A stretch of 64,000 nt of DNA from Terriglobia bacterium (GTDB lineage Bacteria; Acidobacteriota; Terriglobia; UBA7540), in NCBI GenBank assembly GCA_030040995.1, contig JASHOS010000043.1:1-64000 (forward strand), written 5' to 3'. The first letter of the stretch is position 1; the number at the start of each line of letters is the position of its first letter. Under the pieces are notes generated by a model. It was not told where the DNA came from, searched no databases, and saw only the letters and a list, made by a program, of their open reading frames with translations. A program made the translations under genes and the position numbers. Below, one piece after another: positions 53,987 through 61,892 of the stretch.

Positions 53987-56725
53987 ATGACGAAGATCTT
54001 TGTGGATGGCCGGCCGTTTGACGTGCCTGAGAACCAGAGCATGCTCCAGGCCTGTCTGACGCTGGGCTTTGATTTACCGTATTTTTGCTGGCACCCGGCC
54101 TTGGGATCGGTCGGGGCATGCCGGCAATGCGCGGTGAAGCAGTACCGGGACGAGAAAGACTCGCGGGGGCGCATTGTCATGTCCTGCATGACGCCGGTAG
54201 CGGAGGGCGTTCGCATCTCGATCCGCGATGCGGAGTCGGTGTCTTTCCGCGCCGCGGTTATTGAAGGCCTCATGCAGAGCCACCCTCACGACTGTCCGGT
54301 GTGCGACGAAGGCGGTGAGTGCCACCTGCAGGATATGACCGTGATGACCGGCCATGCTTACCGCCGATACCGATTTTCCAAACGCACCTTCCGGAATCAG
54401 AACCTGGGTCCGCTGGTGAATCATGAGATGAACCGGTGCATCCAGTGTTACCGCTGCGTGCGGTATTACCGCGAATACGCCGGCGGGCACGACCTGAAGG
54501 AATTCGTTTTGCGCAACCTGGTGTATTTCGGGCGGCAAAATGACGGCGTGCTGGAAAATGAGTTTGCCGGCAACCTCGTGGAAATCTGTCCGACGGGTGT
54601 CTTCACTGACAAGACGCTCAAGCAACACTACACGCGCAAATGGGATTTGCAACTGGCGCCCTCGGTGTGCGTGCATTGCGGAATCGGATGCAACACGTCG
54701 CCGGGCGAGCGCTACGGCACGCTGCGCCGCATTGTGAACCGTTATAACGGCGAGGTGAACGGCTACTTTCTGTGTGATCGCGGCCGCTTTGGCTATGAGT
54801 TTGTGAACAGCCCCGAGCGCCTTCGCCAGCCGCGCCTGCAGAAGGGCGGCCAAGGTGAAACCGCCGACGGGCCTGTGGCCCTGGTTCACGCGCGAAAGCT
54901 GCTCGATGGAGGCAAGGTCATCGGAATCGGTTCACCGCGAGCGTCCCTTGAGGCTAATTTCGCGTTGCGCACGCTCGTTGGTCAGGAGCGCTTTTTTGCC
55001 GGTGTGGAGGACGAAGAGCACCGTCTGACCGCGCGCATGCTGGAGATTTTGCGGTCCGGTCTGGCCCGCTCACCATCGCTCGGCGAAATCGAGAAGGCGG
55101 ACGCGGTTCTGGTGCTCGGAGAAGACGTCACGCAAACTGCTCCCCGGATGGCGCTCTCGCTCCGGCAATCGGTTCGGCAGCAGCCGTTTGAGTTGGTTGA
55201 CAAGCTCCAGATTCCGCGATGGCTCGATCATGCCGCGCGTGAAGCCGTACAAGACGCCAAGGGGCCGTTCTTTGTTGCCGCTCCGCACCCGACAAAGCTG
55301 GACGATGTGGCGGCCGCCACCTATCGCGCCTCGCCGGATGACCTCGCTCGGCTCGGTTTTGCCGTTGCCCATGCGATTGACAGCAGCGCGCCGGACGTGC
55401 CTCAGCTTACCGATGGGGTGCGCGCGCTGGCGGGACGAATTGCCGAAGCCCTCAAGAATGCCAAGAGACCGCTCGTGGTCTCCGGCCCCAGCCTCAAATG
55501 TGAGGCTCTTATTCAGGCCGCTGCCAATGTCGCTTGGGCCTTGTGCCGCGCCGGAAAACCAGCGGCGCTGAGCTTTACGGCGCCCGAGTGCAATACGCTG
55601 GGCCTGGGCTTAATGGCCGCGCGGCCTTTGGGTGAAGCTCAGCAGGCCTTGAAGAGCGGGGAAGCGGATACAATCGTTATTTTGGAAAATGACCTTTACC
55701 GCCGCGCGCCGCGAGAACAGGTTGATGCCCTGCTCGCTTCAGCCAGGCACTTGATCGTGCTGGATTATCTGGAAACTTCCACCACGCATAAGGCCGAGGT
55801 GGTGTTCCCATCAGCTCCGTTTGCCGAGTGCGAGGGGACTTTTATTTCGAACGAGGGCAGAGCGCAACGCGCTTTTCAGGTGTACGTTCCCGAAGGTGGC
55901 ATTCGTGCCGCCTGGCAATGGCTGCGCGACCTACTGATCGCTTCGGGCGCGAATGGGGCCGCCGCATGGCAAGGCGTGGACGACGTACTGAAGACGCTGG
56001 CGGGATCGCTGCCCGCGTTCAGCGCCGTGCCGCAGGCGGCGCCTTCGGCGGCATTTCGGATGGCGGGAGAAAAAGTGGCGCGCGAACCGCACCGCTACAG
56101 TGGACGCACCGCCATGCACGCCAACATCAACGTCAGCGAGCCTAAACCGCCGGACGACCCGGAGTCGCCGCTCTCATTTTCGATGGAGGGTGTTTCCGAG
56201 CAGCCGCCACCCGCTCTCATTCCTTTTTTTTGGTCTCCCGGCTGGAATTCGATCCAATCAGTGAATAAGTTTCAGCAAGAGATTGCCGGACCGTTGCGAG
56301 GAGGCGACCCGGGCGTTCGCGTGATTGAGCCGGCAAAGCCAACCGAGCCCGATGGGCCGGCTGGACCAGATGGAAATGCCCGGGCGGATTTTCTGGGCGC
56401 TCCCCCTGCGGTATTCGAGCCCCAGCCGGACCGCGTGCTGCTCGTTCCGATTTATCACGTTTTTGGCTCGGACGAAACGTCGCAGCGCGCGCCCGCAATT
56501 CGCGAGTTGACTCCTAAACCGTACGTCGCCTTAGATTCCGAGGCGGCGCGCCGCTTTGGCTTGAATGACGGTGATCTCGCGGAGGTGGCTGTGAACGGAG
56601 CGGTCGAGCGGCTTCCGGTGAAAGTTCGCGACGGGATGGCGGCGGGCGTTGCCGGTCTGCCGGTTGGATTGCCGGGCATTGAGAATTGCCGTCTGCCGGC
56701 CTGGGCCCGAATCACACGGCCATGA
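53987..56725 (+). CDS. nuoG: NADH-quinone oxidoreductase subunit G
   Basis: A 912-residue subunit. The N-terminal ferredoxin domain holds N1b ([18 protein letters not shown] and SCMTPV). The His-Cys cluster N5 is in [17 protein letters not shown], and N4 ligands are in [12 protein letters not shown] plus [18 protein letters not shown] motif with a later Cys (FLCDRGRFG) fits cluster N7, which only some bacteria keep. The rest is a molybdopterin-oxidoreductase-like domain without catalytic cofactor. The last codons overlap the GxxExxY start (ATGA at 56722-56725). Confidence 0.95.
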   Translation: MTKIFVDGRPFDVPENQSMLQACLTLGFDLPYFCWHPALGSVGACRQCAVKQYRDEKDSRGRIVMSCMTPVAEGVRISIRDAESVSFRAAVIEGLMQSHPHDCPVCDEGGECHLQDMTVMTGHAYRRYRFSKRTFRNQNLGPLVNHEMNRCIQCYRCVRYYREYAGGHDLKEFVLRNLVYFGRQNDGVLENEFAGNLVEICPTGVFTDKTLKQHYTRKWDLQLAPSVCVHCGIGCNTSPGERYGTLRRIVNRYNGEVNGYFLCDRGRFGYEFVNSPERLRQPRLQKGGQGETADGPVALVHARKLLDGGKVIGIGSPRASLEANFALRTLVGQERFFAGVEDEEHRLTARMLEILRSGLARSPSLGEIEKADAVLVLGEDVTQTAPRMALSLRQSVRQQPFELVDKLQIPRWLDHAAREAVQDAKGPFFVAAPHPTKLDDVAAATYRASPDDLARLGFAVAHAIDSSAPDVPQLTDGVRALAGRIAEALKNAKRPLVVSGPSLKCEALIQAAANVAWALCRAGKPAALSFTAPECNTLGLGLMAARPLGEAQQALKSGEADTIVILENDLYRRAPREQVDALLASARHLIVLDYLETSTTHKAEVVFPSAPFAECEGTFISNEGRAQRAFQVYVPEGGIRAAWQWLRDLLIASGANGAAAWQGVDDVLKTLAGSLPAFSAVPQAAPSAAFRMAGEKVAREPHRYSGRTAMHANINVSEPKPPDDPESPLSFSMEGVSEQPPPALIPFFWSPGWNSIQSVNKFQQEIAGPLRGGDPGVRVIEPAKPTEPDGPAGPDGNARADFLGAPPAVFEPQPDRVLLVPIYHVFGSDETSQRAPAIRELTPKPYVALDSEAARRFGLNDGDLAEVAVNGAVERLPVKVRDGMAAGVAGLPVGLPGIENCRLPAWARITRP

Positions 56726-56760
56726 ATCCGCAGATTACGCAGATTTCGCAGAAGGAGAAT
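56722..56760. repeat. 39-bp direct repeat, left copy (ATCCGCAGATT family)
   Basis: Identical over 39 bases to 57124-57162. It overlaps the stop of nuoG and supplies the start codon and first 13 codons of the GxxExxY gene. Confidence 0.9.
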
Positions 56761-57186
56761 AGAGACCCGAAAACTTATGCGATCATCGGCGCGGCTATGG
56801 AGGTTCATCGCCAATTGGGCTGCGGGTTTTTGGAGGCCGTCTATCATGAGACTTTGGCGCTTGAACTTGCGCTGCGAAGCGTGCCCTATACTCGGGAGGT
56901 TGACTTGCCTATCGCGTATAAAGGGCAACGGCTGCTCACAACGTACCGAGCAGATTTTGTTTGCTTCGGCTCCATCATCGTAGAATTGAAGGCCTTGCAG
57001 CGTCTAAGCGGAGTTGAAGAATCTCAGGTTATTAATTACCTGAAGGCGAGTGGATATGAGGTCGGCTTGCTCCTGAACTTCGGACGTGAGTCGCTAGAGC
57101 ACCGAAGGTTTGTATTTTCTAAAATGAATCCGCAGATTACGCAGATTTCGCAGAAGGAGAATCAAGACCTAATCGAATCTGTGTAA
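56722..57186 (+). CDS. GxxExxY protein, predicted PD-(D/E)XK nuclease fold, inserted in the nuo operon
   Basis: A 154-residue protein of the GxxExxY family (Pfam PDDEXK_3). The eponymous motif is GFLEAVY (Gly35-Tyr41). Nuclease-like residues are Asp78 in YRADFVCFG and Glu88/Lys90 in IVELKAL; GLLLNFG follows as in the family. Biochemical function unknown. It starts within the last codons of nuoG (ATGA overlap) and nuoH begins 24 bases after its stop. Residues 1-13 ([13 protein letters not shown]) and 135-147 are identical because both are encoded by the same 39-bp repeat (56722-56760 and 57124-57162). It is not a complex I component; it looks like an accessory insertion carried with the repeat. 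Confidence 0.9.
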   Translation: MNPQITQISQKENRDPKTYAIIGAAMEVHRQLGCGFLEAVYHETLALELALRSVPYTREVDLPIAYKGQRLLTTYRADFVCFGSIIVELKALQRLSGVEESQVINYLKASGYEVGLLLNFGRESLEHRRFVFSKMNPQITQISQKENQDLIESV

Positions 57187-57207
57187 TCTGCGCAATCTGC
57201 GGATCGA
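57124..57207. repeat. 39-bp direct repeat, right copy, with its inverted arm
   Basis: The first 39 bases equal 56722-56760. They are followed by AATCTGTGTAATCTGCGCAA and TCTGCGGAT (57176-57204), the complementary arm, so this is a complete hairpin whereas the left copy is only one arm. It encodes the C-terminus of the GxxExxY protein. Confidence 0.85.
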
Positions 57208-57210
57208 ACT

Positions 57211-58161
57211 ATGGAAATTGTCATTCACATCGTGACGGTATTGGTGGTGCTGTTCGTAGTGCTGAACATCGCCGCGGGGCTGATCTGGGTGGAGCGGCGG
57301 CTGCTGGCGCTTTGGCAGGACCGGTACGGGCCAAACCGTGTTGGCCCGCTAGGTCTGATGCAGGTGGCGGCAGACACGATCAAGCTGTTCTTCAAAGAGG
57401 ATTGGGTCCCACCGTTTGCGGACAAGGGCGTATTCATTTTAGCTCCGGCCATCGTCATGCTGACCGTCCTGATGTCTTTCACGGTTTTGCCCTTTGCGCC
57501 CGGAATGCAGATTACAGATCTCAATATTGGGCTGCTGTTCGTCCTGGCAATGTCCTCGTTGGGCGTCTACAGCGTAGTGCTGGGAGGTTGGTCGTCCGAC
57601 AACAAGTATTCTTTGCTCGGAGGATTGCGGGCGGCCGCGCAGATGCTGGGTTATGAAGTTTTCATGGGCCTGGCGCTGATGGGCGTGGTCCTGATGGCTG
57701 GCTCGTTCAGCCTGCGGGCGATTGTGGACGCCCAGAGCAAGATGTGGTTCATCGTCCCGCAGTTTGTTGGTTTTGTGCTCTTCTTGATTGCCGGAGCTGC
57801 GGAGATGCGCCGCTTGCCTTTTGATATTCCGGAGGCGGAAAGCGAGCTCGTGGCGGGCTTCCATTCGGAATACTCGGGCATGAAATTTGGCATGTTCTTT
57901 GTGGGCGAGTATGTAGGCGTCGTTTTGATCTCGGCGCTCATTTCCATTCTGTTTCTCGGAGGCTGGCATGGCCCCCTGCTGCCGCCGATTGTGTGGTTTC
58001 TGATCAAAATGTTCGCGTTTATCGCCTTCTTTATCTTGCTCCGGGCGGGGCTTCCGCGGCCACGATTCGATCAATTGATGTCGTGGGGCTGGAAGATTAT
58101 GCTCCCGCTGGCGCTTGCGAATCTGCTGGTGACCGGCGCGATTGTGCTGGCAGTCAAGTGA
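57211..58161 (+). CDS. nuoH: NADH-quinone oxidoreductase subunit H
   Basis: A 316-residue membrane subunit with eight helices that joins the quinone cavity to the proton pumps. VERRLLALWQDRYGPNRVGPLGLMQ, ADTIKLFFKEDWVPPFAD, DIPEAESELVAGFHSEYSGMKFGMFF and RAGLPRPRFDQLMSWGWK are the conserved loops. Length is normal. It lies 24 bases after the GxxExxY gene and 265 bases before nuoI. Confidence 0.96.
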   Translation: MEIVIHIVTVLVVLFVVLNIAAGLIWVERRLLALWQDRYGPNRVGPLGLMQVAADTIKLFFKEDWVPPFADKGVFILAPAIVMLTVLMSFTVLPFAPGMQITDLNIGLLFVLAMSSLGVYSVVLGGWSSDNKYSLLGGLRAAAQMLGYEVFMGLALMGVVLMAGSFSLRAIVDAQSKMWFIVPQFVGFVLFLIAGAAEMRRLPFDIPEAESELVAGFHSEYSGMKFGMFFVGEYVGVVLISALISILFLGGWHGPLLPPIVWFLIKMFAFIAFFILLRAGLPRPRFDQLMSWGWKIMLPLALANLLVTGAIVLAVK

Positions 58162-58189
58162 ATCTTGGATTTTGGATTGAGCGGTGCCG

Positions 58190-58280
58190 GGTAGCGCAGC
58201 AGAGCCGCAACCAAAATAGACACTCTGCCCTCGCCCCTTTGGGGGAGAGGGCGGCGCGCAGCGCCGGGTGAGGGGGTCCG
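58190..58280. repeat. GGGAGAGGG..GGGTGAGGGGGTC repeat in the nuoH-nuoI spacer
   Basis: GTAGCGCAGCAGAGCCGCAA lead-in, then CTCTGCCCTCGCCCC, TTTGGGGGAGAGGG and GGGTGAGGGGGTC; closely like 59001-59060. Confidence 0.8.
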
Positions 58281-58301
58281 CGAAAACCTTTTTAAGAGCC
58301 G

Positions 58302-58397
58302 GGTAGCACAAACCTGCCGTTCTTGCAGGTCTGCGGTTTTTTCCTCGAACCGTCAAAGAAGCCGCAGAGTTTCTGAGATGCGAAACTCTGCGCTACC
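58302..58397. repeat. Double-hairpin repeat in the nuoH-nuoI spacer
   Basis: GGTAGCACAAACCTGCCG..TTGCAGGTCTGCGG forms the first hairpin and GCCGCAGAGTTTC..GAAACTCTGCGCTACC the second; diverged copy of 47451-47548. Confidence 0.75.
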
Positions 58398-58426
58398 CAT
58401 TTCGTATCTGGAAGGGATTGCCTTAG

Positions 58427-58942
58427 ATGTTCAGCATCATTCGAACCTTGTGGAATGTTCTCCTGCACAGCTTCCAGCCGCGGGTGACCATCCAGTATCC
58501 AGAGGAAAAGCCTTACCTGGCGCCGCGATACCGGGGCCGGATCATTCTGTCGAGAGATCCCGATGGTGGCGAGCGGTGCGTCGCGTGTTATCTCTGCGCT
58601 GTGGCCTGCCCAGTCGATTGCATCGCCCTCCAGGCCACTGAGGACCCAACGGGACGGCGCTACGCGGAATTTTTCCGGATCAACTTTTCACGATGTATTT
58701 TTTGCGGGCTGTGCGAGGAGGCATGTCCCACCTACGCCATCCAACTGACGCCGGATTTTGAGATCTGTGAATACGACCGCCAGAAGCTGGTCTATGAGAA
58801 GGAAGACCTCACGATCAGCGGTCCGGGAAAGTATCCGGGCTATAATTTCTGGCGCGTCGCCGGAGTGAAAATCGGCGGGAAAGATAAGGGACAGGCAGAG
58901 AGAGAAGAGCCTCCGGCGGAGATTCATAGCCTGCTGCCGTAG
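58427..58942 (+). CDS. nuoI: NADH-quinone oxidoreductase subunit I
   Basis: A 171-residue ferredoxin-like subunit with clusters N6a and N6b. Two CxxCxxCxxxCP motifs are seen: [17 protein letters not shown] and [17 protein letters not shown]. The N-terminal amphipathic segment ([20 protein letters not shown]) docks to the membrane arm. The C-terminus after about residue 145 is charged and variable. Spacers on both sides contain dispersed repeats. Confidence 0.96.
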   Translation: MFSIIRTLWNVLLHSFQPRVTIQYPEEKPYLAPRYRGRIILSRDPDGGERCVACYLCAVACPVDCIALQATEDPTGRRYAEFFRINFSRCIFCGLCEEACPTYAIQLTPDFEICEYDRQKLVYEKEDLTISGPGKYPGYNFWRVAGVKIGGKDKGQAEREEPPAEIHSLLP

Positions 58943-59000
58943 CCGCGCTGTATCAGCTGGTCATCTCGCTTCGCGACACCCGCGGAGCTATGAAAGTGAC

Positions 59001-59060
59001 CTCCTGCCCTCGCCCCCTTAGGGGGAGAGGGCGGCGCGTAGCGCCGGGTGAGGGGGTCCG
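59001..59060. repeat. GGGAGAGGG..GGGTGAGGGGGTC repeat in the nuoI-nuoJ spacer
   Basis: CTCCTGCCCTCGCCCC, TTAGGGGGAGAGGG and GGGTGAGGGGGTCCGCG; near-identical to the copy at 58215-58280. A GCGGACATG..GATGTCTGCGCC pair follows at 59112-59147. Confidence 0.8.
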
Positions 59061-59190
59061 CGAAAAGCTTGTTAAGGTTTTATGACCTCGCGATGTGTGC
59101 GACCCGCGAAAATTGCGGACATGGCTAAAGGCGGCGATGTCTGCGCCACTGTGGGCGCGCTGCTGATAGCTGACTGCTGAAAGCTAAGAT

Positions 59191-59775
59191 ATGGCTTGGT
59201 TATTTTACGTCGCCGGCGCCGTGGCGATCATCGCCACACTGATGATGCTGACGCGCCTGAACGCGGTGCACGCTCTGCTTTACCTGATCGTTTCCCTTCT
59301 GGCCGTGGCAATCGTCTTTTTCGTGATCGGCGCTCCTTTCGTCGCGGCGCTCGAAGTGATCATCTATGCTGGCGCGATCATGGTCCTCTTCATCTTCGTG
59401 GTGATGATGCTCAACCTGGGCCGGCGGGCGATTCAGATCGAGAGCGCGTGGCTCAAACCGGGCATGTGGGTGGGCCCGGTGATTTTGGCGGCGATTCTTA
59501 TCGCCGAAGTCGCTTTTCTTGTTGCGGGCCCGGGCGGACCGAAGATAGGGGCGGAGGTCGTAGGTCCTCAGGAGGTCGGCATTCAGTTGTTCGGGCCCTA
59601 CCTGATTGGCGTCGAGCTGGCGTCGTTTCTGCTCCTGGGCGCCTTAGTGGGCGCGTATCATGTGGGCGTGGCCAAAGTGAAGGAAGAACATGGCAATCAT
59701 TCCGATGAATCACGGGCTGTTGCTGGCGGCGATTTTGTTCGCGCTGGGACTGATCGGCCTGCTGGTTCGCCGTAA
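59191..59775 (+). CDS. nuoJ: NADH-quinone oxidoreductase subunit J
   Basis: A 194-residue membrane subunit with five helices ([58 protein letters not shown] and two more). The third helix carries the pi-bulge [10 protein letters not shown] typical of NuoJ. The protein should end near VAKVKEEHG; the last about 28 residues ([14 protein letters not shown]..) are read in the frame overlapping nuoK and are not conserved-looking. The overlap with nuoK is 86 bases. Confidence 0.93.
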   Translation: MAWLFYVAGAVAIIATLMMLTRLNAVHALLYLIVSLLAVAIVFFVIGAPFVAALEVIIYAGAIMVLFIFVVMMLNLGRRAIQIESAWLKPGMWVGPVILAAILIAEVAFLVAGPGGPKIGAEVVGPQEVGIQLFGPYLIGVELASFLLLGALVGAYHVGVAKVKEEHGNHSDESRAVAGGDFVRAGTDRPAGSP

Positions 59776-59998
59776 TCTGTTATTCATTCTCATGTCCATC
59801 GAGGTGATGCTGAACGCCTCCGGCCTGGCTTTTGTTGTTGCGGGGTCGCGGTGGGCGCAGCCGGATGGCCAGGTGATGTTCATTTTTATCCTGGCGATGG
59901 CCGCCGCCGAAGTTTCCGTTGGTCTTGCTCTGGTTCTGCAGTTGTACCATCACCATAAATCTCTGGATGCCGATGCGATTAGTGAAATGAGGGGCTAG
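59690..59998 (+). CDS. nuoK: NADH-quinone oxidoreductase subunit K
   Basis: A 102-residue three-helix subunit of the membrane arm. [40 protein letters not shown] (with the conserved Glu in helix 2) and [16 protein letters not shown] (second conserved Glu) match MrpC-like NuoK. The end DAISEMRG is canonical. Start ATG 59690 inside nuoJ, so translation is probably coupled. nuoL starts 1 base after its stop. Confidence 0.96.
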   Translation: MAIIPMNHGLLLAAILFALGLIGLLVRRNLLFILMSIEVMLNASGLAFVVAGSRWAQPDGQVMFIFILAMAAAEVSVGLALVLQLYHHHKSLDADAISEMRG

Positions 59999-59999
59999 C

Positions 60000-61892
60000 G
60001 TGTACCATCTCTTGTGGCTCATCCCGGCGCTCCCTTTTGCCGGCGCGTTTGTGCTGATTGTTTTCGGCCCGCGCATGGCAGACGCCGCCGTCAAGATCAT
60101 CGGCCCGGGCACGATTGCCCTCTCCGCCATTCTGTCCATCCTGATGATGGGCCAGTTCCTTACGGCGCCACCCCCGGACCACGTTTACGTCGAGAACCTC
60201 TGGTCGTGGATGAACGTGGCGGGATTTCACCCTCACGTCTCTCTCTACCTCGACGCGCTCTCAATGCTCATGACGCTGGTGGTGTGTTTTGTCGCCTTCC
60301 TCATCCATTGGTATTCGACCGAGTTCATGGAAGGCGATGAGGGCTACAGCCGGTTCTTCGCGTATATGAATCTTTTTGTCGCCTCGATGCTGATCCTGCT
60401 CCTTGGCGCAAACCTTCTTTTACTTTTCCTGGGCTGGGAAGGCGTGGGGCTTTGCAGCTATCTGCTGATCGGCTTCTGGTATACGGACCCTGTCAATGGC
60501 CGGGCAGCGCGCAAGGCCTTTATCGTGACTCGCGTCGGTGACACGGCCTTCATCATTGGCTTGTTTCTGCTCTTCACGCACCTCGGGACGCTCAATATCC
60601 AGGAGCTGATGCGGCGCGCCGTCCAGGAGTGGCCGGTAGGCTCGCTTCTTCCAGTGGCGGCGGGGTTCCTGCTGCTGGGCGGGGCCGTGGGGAAATCGGC
60701 TCAACTGCCGCTCCAAACCTGGTTGCCCGACGCAATGGCGGGTCCCACTCCTACGAGCGCATTGATCCACGCCGCCACGATGGTGACGGCCGGGGTTTAC
60801 TTGATTGCCCGCACTCACGTCCTGTTTACGCTGGCGCCAGCGGCGATGCTGGCGGTGGCGATTGTCGGAGCGGCCACACTCATTCTGGCAGGCTTCAGCG
60901 CGCTCACCCAGGAAGACATCAAGCGCATCCTCGCTTACTCCACCATCAGCCAGATTGGCTATATGTTCCTGGCCCTCGGGGTAGGTGCATGGTCTGCTGC
61001 CATTTTCCATTTTATGTCTCACGCTTTCTTCAAGGCGCTTCTCTTTCTGGGCGCCGGAATCGTCATCAATGCCTGCCATCACGAGCACAGCATCTTCCGT
61101 ATGGGCGGTCTGCGTAAGCAACTGCCGGTTACCTTCTGGACGTTCCTGATTGCCGGCTGCGCGCTGGCGGGCCTTCCGGTGATCACCGCCGGATTTTATA
61201 GCAAGGGACTGATCATTTTTGATACCGAAGCGTCAGCGCATGGCAGCATGACGCTTTGGGTGCTGGCGGTCGTGGGCGTTCTCTTGACGTCGCTTTATAC
61301 TTTCCGAATGATTTTTGTCGCTTTCTTCGGCGATGCCAAGACTGCTGTCGGGCACAAACCGCGCTCCGCGATGAAGATTCCGTGCATTGTCTTGGCGGTG
61401 CTCTCGATTTGCGGCGGGTTTGTAGAGACGCCCCGGTTTTTGGGCGATTCGCATTTCTTCACAGGCTTTCTTCATAGCGCGCTGCCCGGAGTTGTACTGG
61501 GAACGAATCCGGCGATGGCGGAGCTCGCCTCGGAGTTATGGGTGACGCTGGCATTTGTAGTAGGCCTCGTAGTCGCGTATTTTCTCTACATTCGGAATCG
61601 CAGCGCCGTCGAGGCGCTTGCAAGGCCCGCTGTTTCCAGGGCCTTGCACAGCTTCTGGCATTCTGATTGGGCGATGGATTGGCTGTATGACTGTGTTTTT
61701 GTCCGTCCGGTAATGTGGTTCGCGCGGGTCGACAAATCCGACTTCGTTGACAGCTTTTACGATGGTGTCGCGTACCTCAGTGAGTCATTCTATCGGGGCT
61801 TGCGAACGACCGAGAACGGCCGCATCCGATGGTACGCCGCCGGAATTGTGGCTGGCTCTCTTATTTTCGTCGCCATTGTGTTGTTCTTATGA
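60000..61892 (+). CDS. nuoL: NADH-quinone oxidoreductase subunit L
   Basis: A 630-residue antiporter-like proton-pumping subunit. It starts GTG 60000. The Mrp-like core shows FLGWEGVGLCSYLLIGFWY (with the key Glu), QLPLQTWLPDAMAGPTPTSA, LIHAATMVTAGVYLIAR and LAYSTISQIGYMFLALG (Lys and His residues of the channel are in these helices). The long C-terminal amphipathic helix region lies at about 520-630. Overlaps nuoM by 4 bases (ATGA). Confidence 0.96.
   Translation: MYHLLWLIPALPFAGAFVLIVFGPRMADAAVKIIGPGTIALSAILSILMMGQFLTAPPPDHVYVENLWSWMNVAGFHPHVSLYLDALSMLMTLVVCFVAFLIHWYSTEFMEGDEGYSRFFAYMNLFVASMLILLLGANLLLLFLGWEGVGLCSYLLIGFWYTDPVNGRAARKAFIVTRVGDTAFIIGLFLLFTHLGTLNIQELMRRAVQEWPVGSLLPVAAGFLLLGGAVGKSAQLPLQTWLPDAMAGPTPTSALIHAATMVTAGVYLIARTHVLFTLAPAAMLAVAIVGAATLILAGFSALTQEDIKRILAYSTISQIGYMFLALGVGAWSAAIFHFMSHAFFKALLFLGAGIVINACHHEHSIFRMGGLRKQLPVTFWTFLIAGCALAGLPVITAGFYSKGLIIFDTEASAHGSMTLWVLAVVGVLLTSLYTFRMIFVAFFGDAKTAVGHKPRSAMKIPCIVLAVLSICGGFVETPRFLGDSHFFTGFLHSALPGVVLGTNPAMAELASELWVTLAFVVGLVVAYFLYIRNRSAVEALARPAVSRALHSFWHSDWAMDWLYDCVFVRPVMWFARVDKSDFVDSFYDGVAYLSESFYRGLRTTENGRIRWYAAGIVAGSLIFVAIVLFL

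Noticed and set aside
56722-57207. GxxExxY protein as a complex I subunit
   Set aside because: Its position in the nuo operon invites this label, but the motifs are those of the PDDEXK_3 family and no complex I subunit has them.
57439-58356. 305-residue open frame on the minus strand opposite nuoH
   Set aside because: nuoH is certain; the antisense frame is rich in His/Arg/Gln, as expected for the complement of membrane-protein codons, and extends into a repeat.
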